44,258 nt of DNA, taken from assembly GCF_000964525.1 (NCBI RefSeq), contig NZ_BAZG01000018.1, positions 1 to 44,258 on the forward strand, in the 5' to 3' direction. The notes under the pieces are model-generated. The model had not been told where the DNA came from and searched no databases. It saw nothing but the letters and a program-made list of their open reading frames with translations. Positions 1 through 12,102 of the stretch are shown here, in pieces; position 1 is the stretch's first letter; every line of letters starts with the position of its first letter. This stretch comes from Anaeromyxobacter sp. PSR-1. Its GTDB lineage: Bacteria; Myxococcota; Myxococcia; Myxococcales; Anaeromyxobacteraceae. A program made the translations under genes and the position numbers.

Positions 1-195
1 CATGTGGCAGGCGGTCTTCCTCATCGTCCCTCGATCCGTCGGGTCCCAGACCGGGAACAGTTCCCAGTCGTCATCGGCAGTCCGGACGCTGCCCCCGTTG
101 TTCTTGATGAGCCGATTCCGCAGCGCTACCGGGAGCGATCTTCCAAGCCGAGTCTCGGCCTCTCGAATCAGCGACTCTGCTGCGGGATACGCCAT
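1..195 (-). CDS. SMI1/KNR4 (SUKH) family protein, N-terminal part, cut by window edge
   Basis: The first 65 codons of a minus-strand gene run off the left edge. The start is the ATG at 195. The N-terminal pattern is typical of SUKH/SMI1-KNR4 domains: an acidic helix (ESLIREAETRLG), then LP and a short helix, then NNGGS and a DDDWELFPVWDP stretch holding the conserved Trp and Asp. SUKH proteins include immunity proteins of polymorphic toxin systems and also many stand-alone proteins of unknown role. No toxin gene is visible here, so immunity cannot be claimed. Family assignment is good; function is open because most of the protein lies outside the window. Confidence 0.7.
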   Translation of the reverse strand, partial: MAYPAAESLIREAETRLGRSLPVALRNRLIKNNGGSVRTADDDWELFPVWDPTDRGTMRKTACHM

Positions 196-360
196 GTCGC
201 GATCCTACACCGGCCCTTCGTCAAGGCGTGGCTCGTCGGCCGGTTGCGACACGTGCCACGCAGCGAGCCGATTCACGCCTGTCGAGACTTGCCTGGACTC
301 GCCCGAGCGTCGGCCGCGTGCCCGAAGGCGCGCCGGCAGGAATCACGGCTCGGCGACGAC

Positions 361-1071
361 TCACGCGCGCCCGTACACCGGGAGCACCGCGCCACTCACG
401 TCCCGCGCCGCATCCGACAGCAGAAACTCGATGACGGCCGAGAGCGACCCGGGCTCGACCCAGCGCGAGGGGTCGGCGTCGGGCATGGCGCTGCGGTTCG
501 CGGGCGTGTCGATCGTGCTCGGCAGGACGGCGTTCACGCGCACGCCGGCTTCCCGGACCTCGGCGGCGACGACGCGCGCGAGCGCGACCACCGCGCTCTT
601 CGCGACCGTGTAGCCCGCCGCGCCGGTCCCCGACCACGGGCGCTCCACGTTTCGCGAGCCGACCACCACCACGCTGCCGGCGCGCCGCGCCACGAGGCGC
701 GGCATCAGCGCGCGCAGGGCGCGCTGGGCCGACTCGAGGTTCTCGTCCAGCATGCTGCGCCAGGTGCCCTCGTCGGGATCCTCGTGGAAGGGCCGGCCGC
801 CGCGCCAGCCGCCCGCGACCAGCGCCGCGCCGGAGACGGCGCCGAGGCGTGGCTCGACGGCGCCCAGGATCGCGTCCCACGCCGGCGTCGAGTCGGCCTC
901 GAGGGAGAACCCGGCGAACGACGCGCCGAGCTCCTTCTCGAGCGCGCGCAGGCGCTCCTCGTGGCGGCGGAGCCCGACGCCGGCCACGCGGTAGCCGCGT
1001 GCTACGAGGTGCGTGGAGAGGGCACTTCCGAGCGCTCCGACCGCTCCGGAGACCACGATGACGGGGGCCAT
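361..1071 (-). CDS. SDR family NAD(P)-dependent oxidoreductase
   Basis: A 236-residue classical short-chain dehydrogenase/reductase. The Rossmann start has the glycine-rich SGAVGALG at residues 8-15 (a variant of TGxxxGxG). The catalytic set is visible as Asn111, Ser139 (VVVVGS) and Tyr154-x-x-x-Lys158 (YTVAK). The C-terminal RVNAVLPSTIDTPANR segment is the usual cofactor and substrate loop. Length fits the family (about 250). The ATG at 1071 is preceded by AGGGGA, a good ribosome site, so a longer in-frame upstream extension was not used. The substrate cannot be read from sequence. It diverges from the histidine kinase gene. Confidence 0.9.
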   Translation of the reverse strand: MAPVIVVSGAVGALGSALSTHLVARGYRVAGVGLRRHEERLRALEKELGASFAGFSLEADSTPAWDAILGAVEPRLGAVSGAALVAGGWRGGRPFHEDPDEGTWRSMLDENLESAQRALRALMPRLVARRAGSVVVVGSRNVERPWSGTGAAGYTVAKSAVVALARVVAAEVREAGVRVNAVLPSTIDTPANRSAMPDADPSRWVEPGSLSAVIEFLLSDAARDVSGAVLPVYGRA

Positions 1072-1237
1072 GCAGTCCCCTGTAACGGCCGGACGCTCGC
1101 ACGGCAGCGCCGCCGTTTTCGAAGTGGGGCAGCCGAGACACGGGACGGCGCGGTGGACCGCGAGCCCCGCCCTGACGGGCCAGACGCGGTGGGGCCCGGG
1201 TGCCGCGGCTCCGCCCGGGAAGCCAGACCGCGCTACG

Positions 1238-2443
1238 ATGTCGCGCATGGCCCTCACCGCCGGAGCGCACGCGCGGCCGACTCCCGCCCACGCCGACAAG
1301 GTCCTCGACCTCATCGACGTGGCCCGCGCGCTCGCGATCGCCCCGGACGTCGAGGGGGTCGGCCGCATCGTCAAGATCGCTGCCCGGAGGCTGCTCGGCG
1401 CCGACGGCGTGACCTTCGTCCTGCGCGAGGGCGACCTGGTCCGCTACGCGGACGAGGACGCCATCTCGCCCCTCTGGAAGGGCACTGCGTTCCCGGCGAG
1501 CGCCTGCGTCTCGGGCTGGGCGATGGATCACCGGGAGACCGTGGTGATCGAGGACGTGTACGCCGATCCCCGCGTTCCGTACGACGCGTACCGGCCCACC
1601 TTCGTGAAGAGCATGCTGATGGTGCCGGTCCTCGCGGCGCAGCCCGTCGCGGCCATCGGCGCCTACTGGGCGGTGCGCCACGCCGCGACCCCCCGGGAGT
1701 CCGCCCTGCTCGAGGCGATCGCCGGGTTCGCCGCGGCGGCCCTCGAGCGCGCGAAGCTCGAGCGTGAGCTCCGCTCCGCAGTCGCCCTGCGTGACGAGCT
1801 GCTCGGCCTCGCCGCGCACGAGCTCCGGACGCCGCTCACCGTCCTCAACCTGGCCGTGAGCGGCGTGACGCGCGCGCTGGAGACGGCCGACGTCGAGGGC
1901 GCGCGCCGCTCGACCGAGCGCCTCCAGCGGGGAGCCGAGCGGCTCGCCCGCCTGGTCGAGATGCTGCTCGACTCGACGCGCCTCGCGCAGCTGGAGATCC
2001 CGCTGGTCCGCGAGCGGGTCGAGCTGGGTGCCCTCGTCGCGCGGGTGGTCGCCCGGCTCGCGAGCGCCGAGCGCGTCCGGATCGAGGCGGAGCCCGGGCT
2101 CGTCGGTGGATGGGATCGGGCCCGCCTCGAGCAGATCGTGGCGAACCTGGTGGGGAACGCGCTCAAGTTCGGCGAGGACAAGCCGGTGCACGTCTCGGTG
2201 TCGTCCCACGGCGGCCTCGCGCGCCTGGTCGTCGCGGACCAGGGCGCCGGGATCGCGGAGGAGGATCGGACGCGGATCTTCCAGCGCTTCGAGCGCGGCG
2301 CGGCGGCCCGAGGCGTCGGCGGGCTCGGGCTCGGGCTCTGGATCGTCCGTCAGAACGTGGAGGCGCACGGCGGGGAGATCCACGTCGAGAGCCGCCGGGG
2401 AGCCGGCACGCGCTTCACGGTCGAGCTGCCGCTCTCGGCGTGA
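1238..2443 (+). CDS. GAF-domain sensor histidine kinase
   Basis: A 401-residue soluble histidine kinase. Residues about 22-172 form a GAF sensor domain (VLDLIDVARAL to ALERAKLE). Next comes a HisKA dimerisation helix with the H-box AAHELRTPL, phospho-acceptor His194. The HATPase_c domain has the N-box NLVGNALKF (Asn307), G1 box DQGAGIA (334-340) and G2 box GGLGLGL (361-367). No membrane segment is visible, so the signal is probably cytoplasmic. No partner response regulator lies next to it. The start is uncertain: ATG 1238 is used, but ATG 1247 sits 7 bases behind TACGAT (1234-1239), which could be the -10 box of a leaderless transcript. Confidence 0.92.
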   Translation: MSRMALTAGAHARPTPAHADKVLDLIDVARALAIAPDVEGVGRIVKIAARRLLGADGVTFVLREGDLVRYADEDAISPLWKGTAFPASACVSGWAMDHRETVVIEDVYADPRVPYDAYRPTFVKSMLMVPVLAAQPVAAIGAYWAVRHAATPRESALLEAIAGFAAAALERAKLERELRSAVALRDELLGLAAHELRTPLTVLNLAVSGVTRALETADVEGARRSTERLQRGAERLARLVEMLLDSTRLAQLEIPLVRERVELGALVARVVARLASAERVRIEAEPGLVGGWDRARLEQIVANLVGNALKFGEDKPVHVSVSSHGGLARLVVADQGAGIAEEDRTRIFQRFERGAAARGVGGLGLGLWIVRQNVEAHGGEIHVESRRGAGTRFTVELPLSA

Positions 2444-2469
2444 AGCGCGCCTCGTCGTAGAATCCCGCC

Positions 2470-2637
2470 GTGCCCGACCTCGCGCAGCCGAGCATCCCCC
2501 GCCGCATCGCGTTCGTGGCGGCATGGGTCGGGCTCGTCGCGAGCGCGGCCGTCCCCTGGCCAGCTCAGTCGTGGTCGTGGGCCGACGGCCGCCCGCCGGG
2601 CTCGCGGCGGAAGACCTCCGGGCCGACGCCGAAGTAG
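2470..2637 (+). pseudogene. Possible truncated start of a lost membrane or exported protein
   Basis: A GTG at 2470 follows TAGAAT (2458-2463) by 6 bases, the layout of a leaderless promoter. The reading frame encodes a plausible start: about a dozen residues with two arginines, then a hydrophobic stretch (IAFVAAWVGLVASAAV). After about residue 33 it runs into the antisense of the STAS gene, becomes basic and unstructured, and stops after 55 residues. It could be the remnant of a gene whose 3' part was lost, or chance. Low confidence. Confidence 0.25.
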
Positions 2638-2885
2638 CGCAGCAGGCGCACCTGGTGCATCCCGAGCCCGGTCAGCCTGAGCTCGACGCCGGCGGCGACG
2701 ACGAGGGCCCGGGCCAGGACCGCGATCCCGAAGTCGTTGAACCGGCGCGCGCGCGAGAAGTCGACCAGCACCCGGTCGCCCGAGCGCATGGTGCGCAGCG
2801 AGTGCTCGAGGAGCCTCGCCGCGGGCAGGTCGAACGTGCCCTCGAGCCGGACGATCGTGACTGGACGTTCGCGCTCCGATGGCAT
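2565..2885 (-). CDS. STAS-domain protein (anti-sigma-factor-antagonist-like)
   Basis: A 106-residue single-domain protein with STAS features: a first strand TIVRLEGTFDLPAARLLEHSL, then DRVLVDFSRARRFNDFGIAVLARAL, which corresponds to the strand-loop-helix bearing the conserved Asp/Ser region of SpoIIAA-like proteins, then VELRLTGLGMHQVRLLRYFGV. The usual phosphorylatable Ser/Thr is replaced by Asn-Asp (RRFNDFGI), so regulation by phosphorylation is doubtful. The ATG at 2885 has GGGGAGG upstream. It is convergent with the histidine kinase at 2443. The partner is unknown. Confidence 0.75.
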   Translation of the reverse strand: MPSERERPVTIVRLEGTFDLPAARLLEHSLRTMRSGDRVLVDFSRARRFNDFGIAVLARALVVAAGVELRLTGLGMHQVRLLRYFGVGPEVFRREPGGRPSAHDHD

Positions 2886-3005
2886 GGCTGCCTCCCCGCT
2901 GGGCGGCCTCAGGATAGCGCGGAATGCGACATGTCCCTACGTCTGTATCTCTCCTGTCGTCCTCGTCTCGAACGGCCCGGCACACGGGTTCTCGCCGCGC
3001 GGCGC

Positions 3006-3968
3006 TCACGGCGCGGCCGCCTTCGCCGCGCCGCACGGCGAGCGGAGCCCGAGCGCGGCGACGTCGATCGCGTACACGTCGCGGAGCCCGTTGCCGGGGC
3101 GCGAGAGGCGCCCGATGAGGGCCCCGAGGTCGAGCGCGGTGGCCGGCACCGTCCACGTGCTCCGGTTGCTCGTGAAGTACAGCGTGCGCCCGTCGGTCGA
3201 CAGCCGCGGCCCGAACTCCCAGCCCTTCGAGTTCACGCCGGCGCCGAGCGGCTCGGGCTCGGTCCAGCCGCCGTCGCAGGCGTAGCTCGCGTAGAGGTCG
3301 TACTCGCCGGCGCCGCCCGGGCGCCCCTTCGCGGCGAAGACGAGCGTGCGGCCGTCGGGGAAGGCGTACGCCTCGATCTCCTGGTCGGGCCCGTTGACGG
3401 GCGCGCCGAGGTTCTCGGGCGGTCCGAACCGATCGCCGAGCCACCGGGCGCGCCACAGGTCCGACTTCCCGTGGCCCCCGGGCCGATCCGAGCCGAAGTA
3501 GATCGTGCCGTCGTCGGTCAGCACCGGGAACCACTCGTCGCCGGGGCTGGAGAGCTCGGCCACGTGACGCGGCGGGCCCCAGCCCGCGCCGGCGCGCTCC
3601 ATCACCCAGATCTCCGTGTCCGGTCGCGCCTCGGTCCCGGACGCAGACAGGGGCCGGTTCGAGACGAAGAACAGCCGGCGGCCGTCGCGCGTGACGAACA
3701 CGTCGGCGTCGCCGAAGCGGCCGCTGAACGGGGCCACCCGCGGAGCCGACCAGCGCCGGCCCTCGCGCCGGCTGACGAGGACGGTCCAGTGCGCGAAGTC
3801 GGGCGTGCTGCGCACGAAGTACATCGTGCGCCCGTCGGGCGTGAACGCGACGTGGGCGTCGTCGAGGCCGGTCGAGACGACGCCCTCGGCGAACAGCGCA
3901 GGGCCGGCGGGCGAGGCGAGGCAGGGGAGCAGCACGGCCGCGAGGGCCGGGACGAGGCGAGGCGTCAT
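3006..3968 (-). CDS. Exported PD40/TolB-like beta-propeller protein
   Basis: A 320-residue protein with a signal peptide (residues 1 to about 22, hydrophobic core LVPALAAVLLPCLA). It is followed by repeated PD40/WD40-like units: AFTPDGRTMYFVRS, VFVTRDGRRLFFVSNR, VLTDDGTIYFGSDR, AFPDGRTLVFAAKG and RLSTDGRTLYFTSNR. Each has the DGR-x-L-(Y/F)-F core of TolB-type propeller blades. About five to six blades fit the length. Such proteins are periplasmic or outer-membrane-facing binding scaffolds. The gene starts 25 bases after the AraC regulator ends on the same strand, so the two may be co-transcribed. The ligand is unknown. Confidence 0.85.
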   Translation of the reverse strand: MTPRLVPALAAVLLPCLASPAGPALFAEGVVSTGLDDAHVAFTPDGRTMYFVRSTPDFAHWTVLVSRREGRRWSAPRVAPFSGRFGDADVFVTRDGRRLFFVSNRPLSASGTEARPDTEIWVMERAGAGWGPPRHVAELSSPGDEWFPVLTDDGTIYFGSDRPGGHGKSDLWRARWLGDRFGPPENLGAPVNGPDQEIEAYAFPDGRTLVFAAKGRPGGAGEYDLYASYACDGGWTEPEPLGAGVNSKGWEFGPRLSTDGRTLYFTSNRSTWTVPATALDLGALIGRLSRPGNGLRDVYAIDVAALGLRSPCGAAKAAAP

Positions 3969-3993
3969 TCCTCCGACGCTAGGAGGGCCTCGC

Positions 3994-4821
3994 TCACCGC
4001 GCTTCCAGGAACGTGCGGTCCTGCTCGAGCCGCGCCCGGACGAGGCGACGCAGCGCGCTGGGCGGTGCCCCGAGCACGTCGCGGAAGGAGTCGGTGAGGT
4101 GGCTGTGGTGCGCGAAGCCGACGCGGACCGCGAGCGCGCCGAGGTCGTCCTCGCCGGCGGCGATCCGCGCCAGCGCCTCCAGCACCCGGGCGCGGCGCCG
4201 CCACGCGCGGACGCTGAGGCCGGTCGCGGCGCGGAACGTCCTCATCAGCCGGAACGGCGAGGCGCCGAGCGCCGCGGCGACCTCGGTCAGGGCGAGGTTC
4301 CGGCCGAGGTCGGCGTGGAGCCGCGCTCTGGCGCCGTCCACGAGCCGCCGGTCGCGGCGCGAGAGCCGCGGAGGGAAGGCGGCGTGGCGGGCCAGCTCGG
4401 CGAGAAGCCCGAGCACCGCCTCCTCCGCCGCGAGCGCGTCGAGGGTGCCACGCGTGAGGGCGCCGATCAGCCGGTGGTGCCGGAGCTGCGCCGCGGGCGC
4501 GACCGCCCAGGCCACCGCAGGCGCCCGGCCGAACAGCTCGGGCAAGGTCTCGCCCGGCAGCTCGACCACCGTGACCTCGTCGCCGTCCGGGCCGGGGTGG
4601 CTGACCCGGTAGCTCGCCGGCTCGAGGTGAAGCAGCGCCGTGGTCGCGTCGCCGAGGAACGCGCGCACGCCGAGGTGGTACGTGAAGGCGCCGCGCCGGA
4701 GCAGCGCGAGGTGCGCCGGCTCCGCGCCGCGCTCGGCGGACGGGCCGGAGCGCGGGGATCCGCAGCGCAGGTCCGTCACGCGGACGGCGGGCGAGTCGAG
4801 CAGCAGCCGGGCGGTGGCCAC
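3994..4821 (-). CDS. AraC family transcriptional regulator
   Basis: A 275-residue regulator. Residues 1 to about 155 form a cupin-like sensing half (AFTYHLGVRAFLGDATTALLHLEPASYRVSHP). Residues about 165-275 contain the two helix-turn-helix units of AraC proteins: LALTEVAAALGASPFRLMRTFRAATG, then LGALAVRVGFAHHSHLTDSFRDVLGAPPSALRR, with the family's GF-x-x-(Q/H)SHL-x-x-x-F signature. The GTG start at 4821 lies only 9 bases downstream of the atpC stop codon, so the gene may be read from the ATPase operon. The PD40 protein gene follows directly. Targets and effector are unknown. Confidence 0.92.
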   Translation of the reverse strand: MATARLLLDSPAVRVTDLRCGSPRSGPSAERGAEPAHLALLRRGAFTYHLGVRAFLGDATTALLHLEPASYRVSHPGPDGDEVTVVELPGETLPELFGRAPAVAWAVAPAAQLRHHRLIGALTRGTLDALAAEEAVLGLLAELARHAAFPPRLSRRDRRLVDGARARLHADLGRNLALTEVAAALGASPFRLMRTFRAATGLSVRAWRRRARVLEALARIAAGEDDLGALAVRVGFAHHSHLTDSFRDVLGAPPSALRRLVRARLEQDRTFLEAR

Positions 4822-4830
4822 CGGCGAGAT

Positions 4831-9539
<4,709 letters not shown>

Positions 9540-9543
<4 letters not shown>

Positions 9544-10091
9544 GTTCCCGCCCCCGGCTCCCGGAGCCCGCGCTCGAGCTCCTCCAGTCCGGCCACGATG
9601 GCCTTCTGCGTGAGCGCGCGCCGCTCGGCGTCGGTGAGGACCTCGTCGAGGTACCGGCGCGCCGTCGCGGTGGTGAGCCGGACCAGGCGCTCCGACGCCT
9701 CGGCCCGCGCGGCTTGCTGCTCGCGCTCGAGCGTCTCGCTCGCCTGGCGGATCAGCAGGGCCGCCTCCGCCTCGACCGCGGCGTCCGCCGCCTGGCGCGC
9801 CTTCCCGGCCTCCTCCCGCGCGCTCGCCACGAGCCGCGCCGCCTCCTGCTCCGCCCGGACCACCACGTCGCGCGCCTCCGCGTGCAGCGCGCCCACCTCC
9901 TGCTCCGCGCGGTCCGCCTCCGCCAGCGCCGACGCGATGCCCTCGCGGCGGGCCTCGAGCCGCCTGGACGCGAAGCGCCGCACCGCCCACGCGAGCGCCG
10001 CGATGAGGACGAGCGCCTGCCCGGCCTCGACCGCGAACGTGGCCGGATGCGCCGTCACCTCGTCGAGGGCTGCCTGGAGGAGCGCGCCCAT
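9540..10091 (-). CDS. F-type ATPase b-type subunit (second b copy)
   Basis: A 183-residue peripheral-stalk subunit. A single membrane segment (about residues 20-40, FAVEAGQALVLIAALAWAV) is followed by a long, charged, alanine-rich coiled coil (ARREGIASALAEADRAEQEV onward) ending in LTTATARRYLDEVLTDAERRALTQKAIVAGLEELERG. It sits where delta (atpH) lies in the usual operon, but I see no six-helix delta N-terminal domain. It is read as a second b subunit (b and b' pair, as in cyanobacteria and photosynthetic bacteria). ATG start 10091; 3 bases separate it from the preceding gene. Its end overlaps the alpha start. Confidence 0.8.
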
Positions 10092-10094
10092 CCG

Positions 10095-10592
10095 TCACCT
10101 GACCTCCTGCGCCGCGAGCGCGCCGTCCACGAGGAACCGCACCGCCCGCTCGTCCACCGGCCCGGCGACCCGCGCCAGCACCTGCCCGACGCAGGCGCGC
10201 AGGTCCTCCGCGAGCCGCGCCTGCTCCTCGCGGCGAAGCGCCGCCACCTCCTCCCGGCCCCGCGCGAGCGACGCGTCCGCGTCCGCGCCGGCGCGCGCGA
10301 GCCGCTCCTGCCGGGCGCGGGCGCGCTCCTCGCGGGCGGCGCCGGCGATCCGGTCCGCCTCCGCGCGGGCCTGGGCGAGGAGCTCCTCCGCCCGCCGGCG
10401 GGCCGCGGCGAGCGCCGCCTCCGCCTCCGCGCGCTTCGCGCGGGCCGCCTCGATGCGGGCGGCGCGGCGCTCCATGACGTCGATGAGCGGCAGCATGCAG
10501 GTCCGGCGCAGCACGGCGAGCGTCGCCGCGAAGATCAGGACGACCGCGGCGACGGTCCTGAGGTCGAGCTGGGCGAACGGATCGAGCACCAT
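10095..10592 (-). CDS. atpF: F-type ATPase b subunit
   Basis: A 165-residue b-type stator subunit. One membrane helix lies near residues 13-30 (TVAAVVLIFAATLAVLRR), then LPLIDVMERRAARIEAA, equivalent to the conserved kPi...l..R...I segment of b subunits, then a heptad-rich coiled coil to the end. No globular domain follows. It lies between c and the second b gene, the usual atpF place. With the following gene it probably forms a heterodimeric b/b' stalk. Which of the two is b and which b' cannot be decided from the sequence alone. Confidence 0.85.
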   Translation of the reverse strand: MVLDPFAQLDLRTVAAVVLIFAATLAVLRRTCMLPLIDVMERRAARIEAARAKRAEAEAALAAARRRAEELLAQARAEADRIAGAAREERARARQERLARAGADADASLARGREEVAALRREEQARLAEDLRACVGQVLARVAGPVDERAVRFLVDGALAAQEVR

Positions 10593-10623
10593 CGGGAGCC
10601 CCGGCGCCCGCGCGGTGCGCGGG

Positions 10624-10851
10624 CTAGATCTTGGCCGCCACCATGAGCGCGATCACGAGGCAGTAGATGACGAGCGCCTCGACGAGCGCCATGCTCACGA
10701 GCATCGTGGTGAACAGCTGCTGGGCGATCTCCGGCTGGCGGGTCATGCCCTCGAGGGCGGTGCTCGAGATCTTGCGCATCGCGAGCGAGGCGGCGACCGC
10801 GGGCGGGACGAGCGTCAGCGTGGGGACGAAGACGAGCAGGATCTCTTTCAT
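10624..10851 (-). CDS. atpE: F-type ATPase c subunit (atypical helix 1)
   Basis: A 75-residue hairpin proteolipid that forms the rotor ring. Two membrane helices flank the polar loop Arg38-Gln39-Pro40 (TRQPE), and Glu58 in ALVEALVIYCLVIAL is the ion-binding carboxylate. Helix 1 is odd: ordinary c subunits have GxGxGxG there for tight packing, but this one has LVPPAVAASLAMRKI with no glycines and two prolines (16-17). Residues typical of sodium binding (Gln in helix 1; ES-T after the carboxylate) are absent, as the sequence reads EALVIY, so protons are the likelier ion. The gene's place between a and b is canonical. Confidence 0.92.
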   Translation of the reverse strand: MKEILLVFVPTLTLVPPAVAASLAMRKISSTALEGMTRQPEIAQQLFTTMLVSMALVEALVIYCLVIALMVAAKI

Positions 10852-10891
10852 GGGCGTGCTCGCGTCGGACCTCGGGTGAAGGGGTGCGGCA

Positions 10892-11560
10892 TCACGCGCT
10901 CCGTTCCGTTCCGGCCCCCGCCGCGCGGTGGCCCTGCAGCGCGATCGCCAGCGCGTTGGCGGTGAGGAGCGTGAAGACGAGCGGCTGGATGGCGACCGGG
11001 AAGAGGCCGAGCGCGTGGACCAGGAGCGGGGCGCCCCAGGGGACCGCCTGCGTGACCAGCGCGCCGACGATGAGCTCGCCGCCGATGTTCCCGTAGAGCC
11101 GCAGCGAGAGCGAGAGCGCGTGGCTCACCTCGGTGACGAGCTGCAGCGGGTTCGGCCAGACGAGGTGCAGCAGCCCCGCCTTCGGACCCCGCAGCCGCAC
11201 GTCGATCACGAGGACGCCGACCACCGAGACGAGCGCGAGCGCGAGGGTCGCGCCGTAGTAGGAGGTCGGCGGGATGCGGAGGAGCGGGACCGGCAGGAGC
11301 GCGAGCAGGTTGCTGAGGAGGATCAGGAGGAACAGCGTCGCGAGGAACGGCGCGATGAGCCGGACGCCGTCCGGGTGGAGCCGGCGGGCCTGGCCGACGA
11401 ACCAGTCGAGGACGGCCTCGGCTGCGTTCTGGACGCCGCCCGGGAGCTCCCGCGGCGCGCGGGCGGTCGCGAGCTTGCCGAGCGCGAGCAGCACGGCCGC
11501 TACGATCAGGAAGTTCCCGACGACGATGGCCGGCAGGTGAGGCCCGAGCGCGGGGGTCAT
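10892..11560 (-). CDS. atpB: F-type ATPase a subunit
   Basis: A 222-residue integral membrane subunit that supplies the half-channels. Several hydrophobic segments are visible. Helix 4-5 carries the family's essential arginine in SLSLRLYGNIGGELI (Arg154), with PLQLVTEVSHALSLSLRL matching the usual ...E.iS...RPlSLslRLfgN. The C-terminal LFPVAIQPLVFTLLTANALAIAL matches the conserved ...lp...q.fvF.lLt..Yi. The N-terminus is short, with PRELPGGVQNAAEAVLDW replacing the usual P.g.qn..E. The ATG at 11560 overlaps the upstream gene stop (ATGA). Confidence 0.95.
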   Translation of the reverse strand: MTPALGPHLPAIVVGNFLIVAAVLLALGKLATARAPRELPGGVQNAAEAVLDWFVGQARRLHPDGVRLIAPFLATLFLLILLSNLLALLPVPLLRIPPTSYYGATLALALVSVVGVLVIDVRLRGPKAGLLHLVWPNPLQLVTEVSHALSLSLRLYGNIGGELIVGALVTQAVPWGAPLLVHALGLFPVAIQPLVFTLLTANALAIALQGHRAAGAGTERSA

Positions 11561-11778
11561 CCGGAGCCCCCCGGCGGCTTGCCGCCGAACATCTCGTCCC
11601 GGAGCTTCAGCATGTCGCGGATCGCGAGGGCGAAGCCGACGATGATCCCGGCGGCGAGCATGAGCGGGAAGGTGTGCCACCAGCGGTCCAGCCCGTAGCC
11701 GATGAGCGCGCCGGCGAGCGAGTAGCTCGGGATGAGCGACCAGATGGCGACGAGCTTGAGCGGCCGGAGCGGGCTCAC
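11557..11778 (-). CDS. AtpI/AtpZ-like ATP synthase accessory membrane protein
   Basis: A 73-residue protein with two membrane helices (about 8-30 and 33-52: LVAIWSLIPSYSLAGALIGYGL and LMLAAGIIVGFALAI) joined by DRWWHTFP, then a charged tail. This fits the AtpI/AtpZ/AtpQ group encoded first in atp operons and linked to ring assembly or magnesium supply. The GTG at 11778 is chosen because AGGAGG lies 6 bases upstream. A second in-frame GTG at 11895 with AGGAG upstream would add 39 basic, low-complexity residues and cannot be excluded. It is the first gene of the operon. Confidence 0.75.
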   Translation of the reverse strand: MSPLRPLKLVAIWSLIPSYSLAGALIGYGLDRWWHTFPLMLAAGIIVGFALAIRDMLKLRDEMFGGKPPGGSG

Positions 11779-12102
11779 GGCGCCTCCTGCGCTGCCGGTG
11801 CGCCCGCGGTGGCCTCCGCGCGTGGAAGGCGCGGCCGCCCCGCGCCAGGCCGTCGCGGCGAGGGTCCCCCCCTGGCACCGCCGCGGCCGCGTCACGGCTC
11901 GCTCCTCATCTTGGGCGCGCGGATCGGGGGTCGGGCGCTTCCTTCAGGGGCGCAGCCGATTGTCGCGCCGCGGGGCGCGGCGGCGGCGCGCACGCCGGCG
12001 TCCTTGCGCCGCGCGCGCTCGCGGCGGTCGCACGGCCCCGAAGGCCACGCCGGGCCGCCGGCGACGGTGGTGTGCTGGGGCGGTCTCTCCCCGGAGGTCG
12101 CC
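11779..12102. other. Divergent intergenic region between the ATPase operon and the nitroreductase
   Basis: A 324-base gap holding the upstream regions of both divergent units. I see ribosome sites at both ends (AGGAGG before the ATPase operon; CGGAGG before the nitroreductase) but no convincing -35/-10 pair and no strong palindrome. An alternative GTG start for the AtpI-like gene lies at 11895. Confidence 0.5.

Noticed and set aside
221-2524. Very long open frames on the strand opposite known genes
   Set aside because: High GC leaves stop codons rare, so many frames stay open. These are Arg/Pro/Ala-rich, lack domains, and lie opposite well-supported genes.
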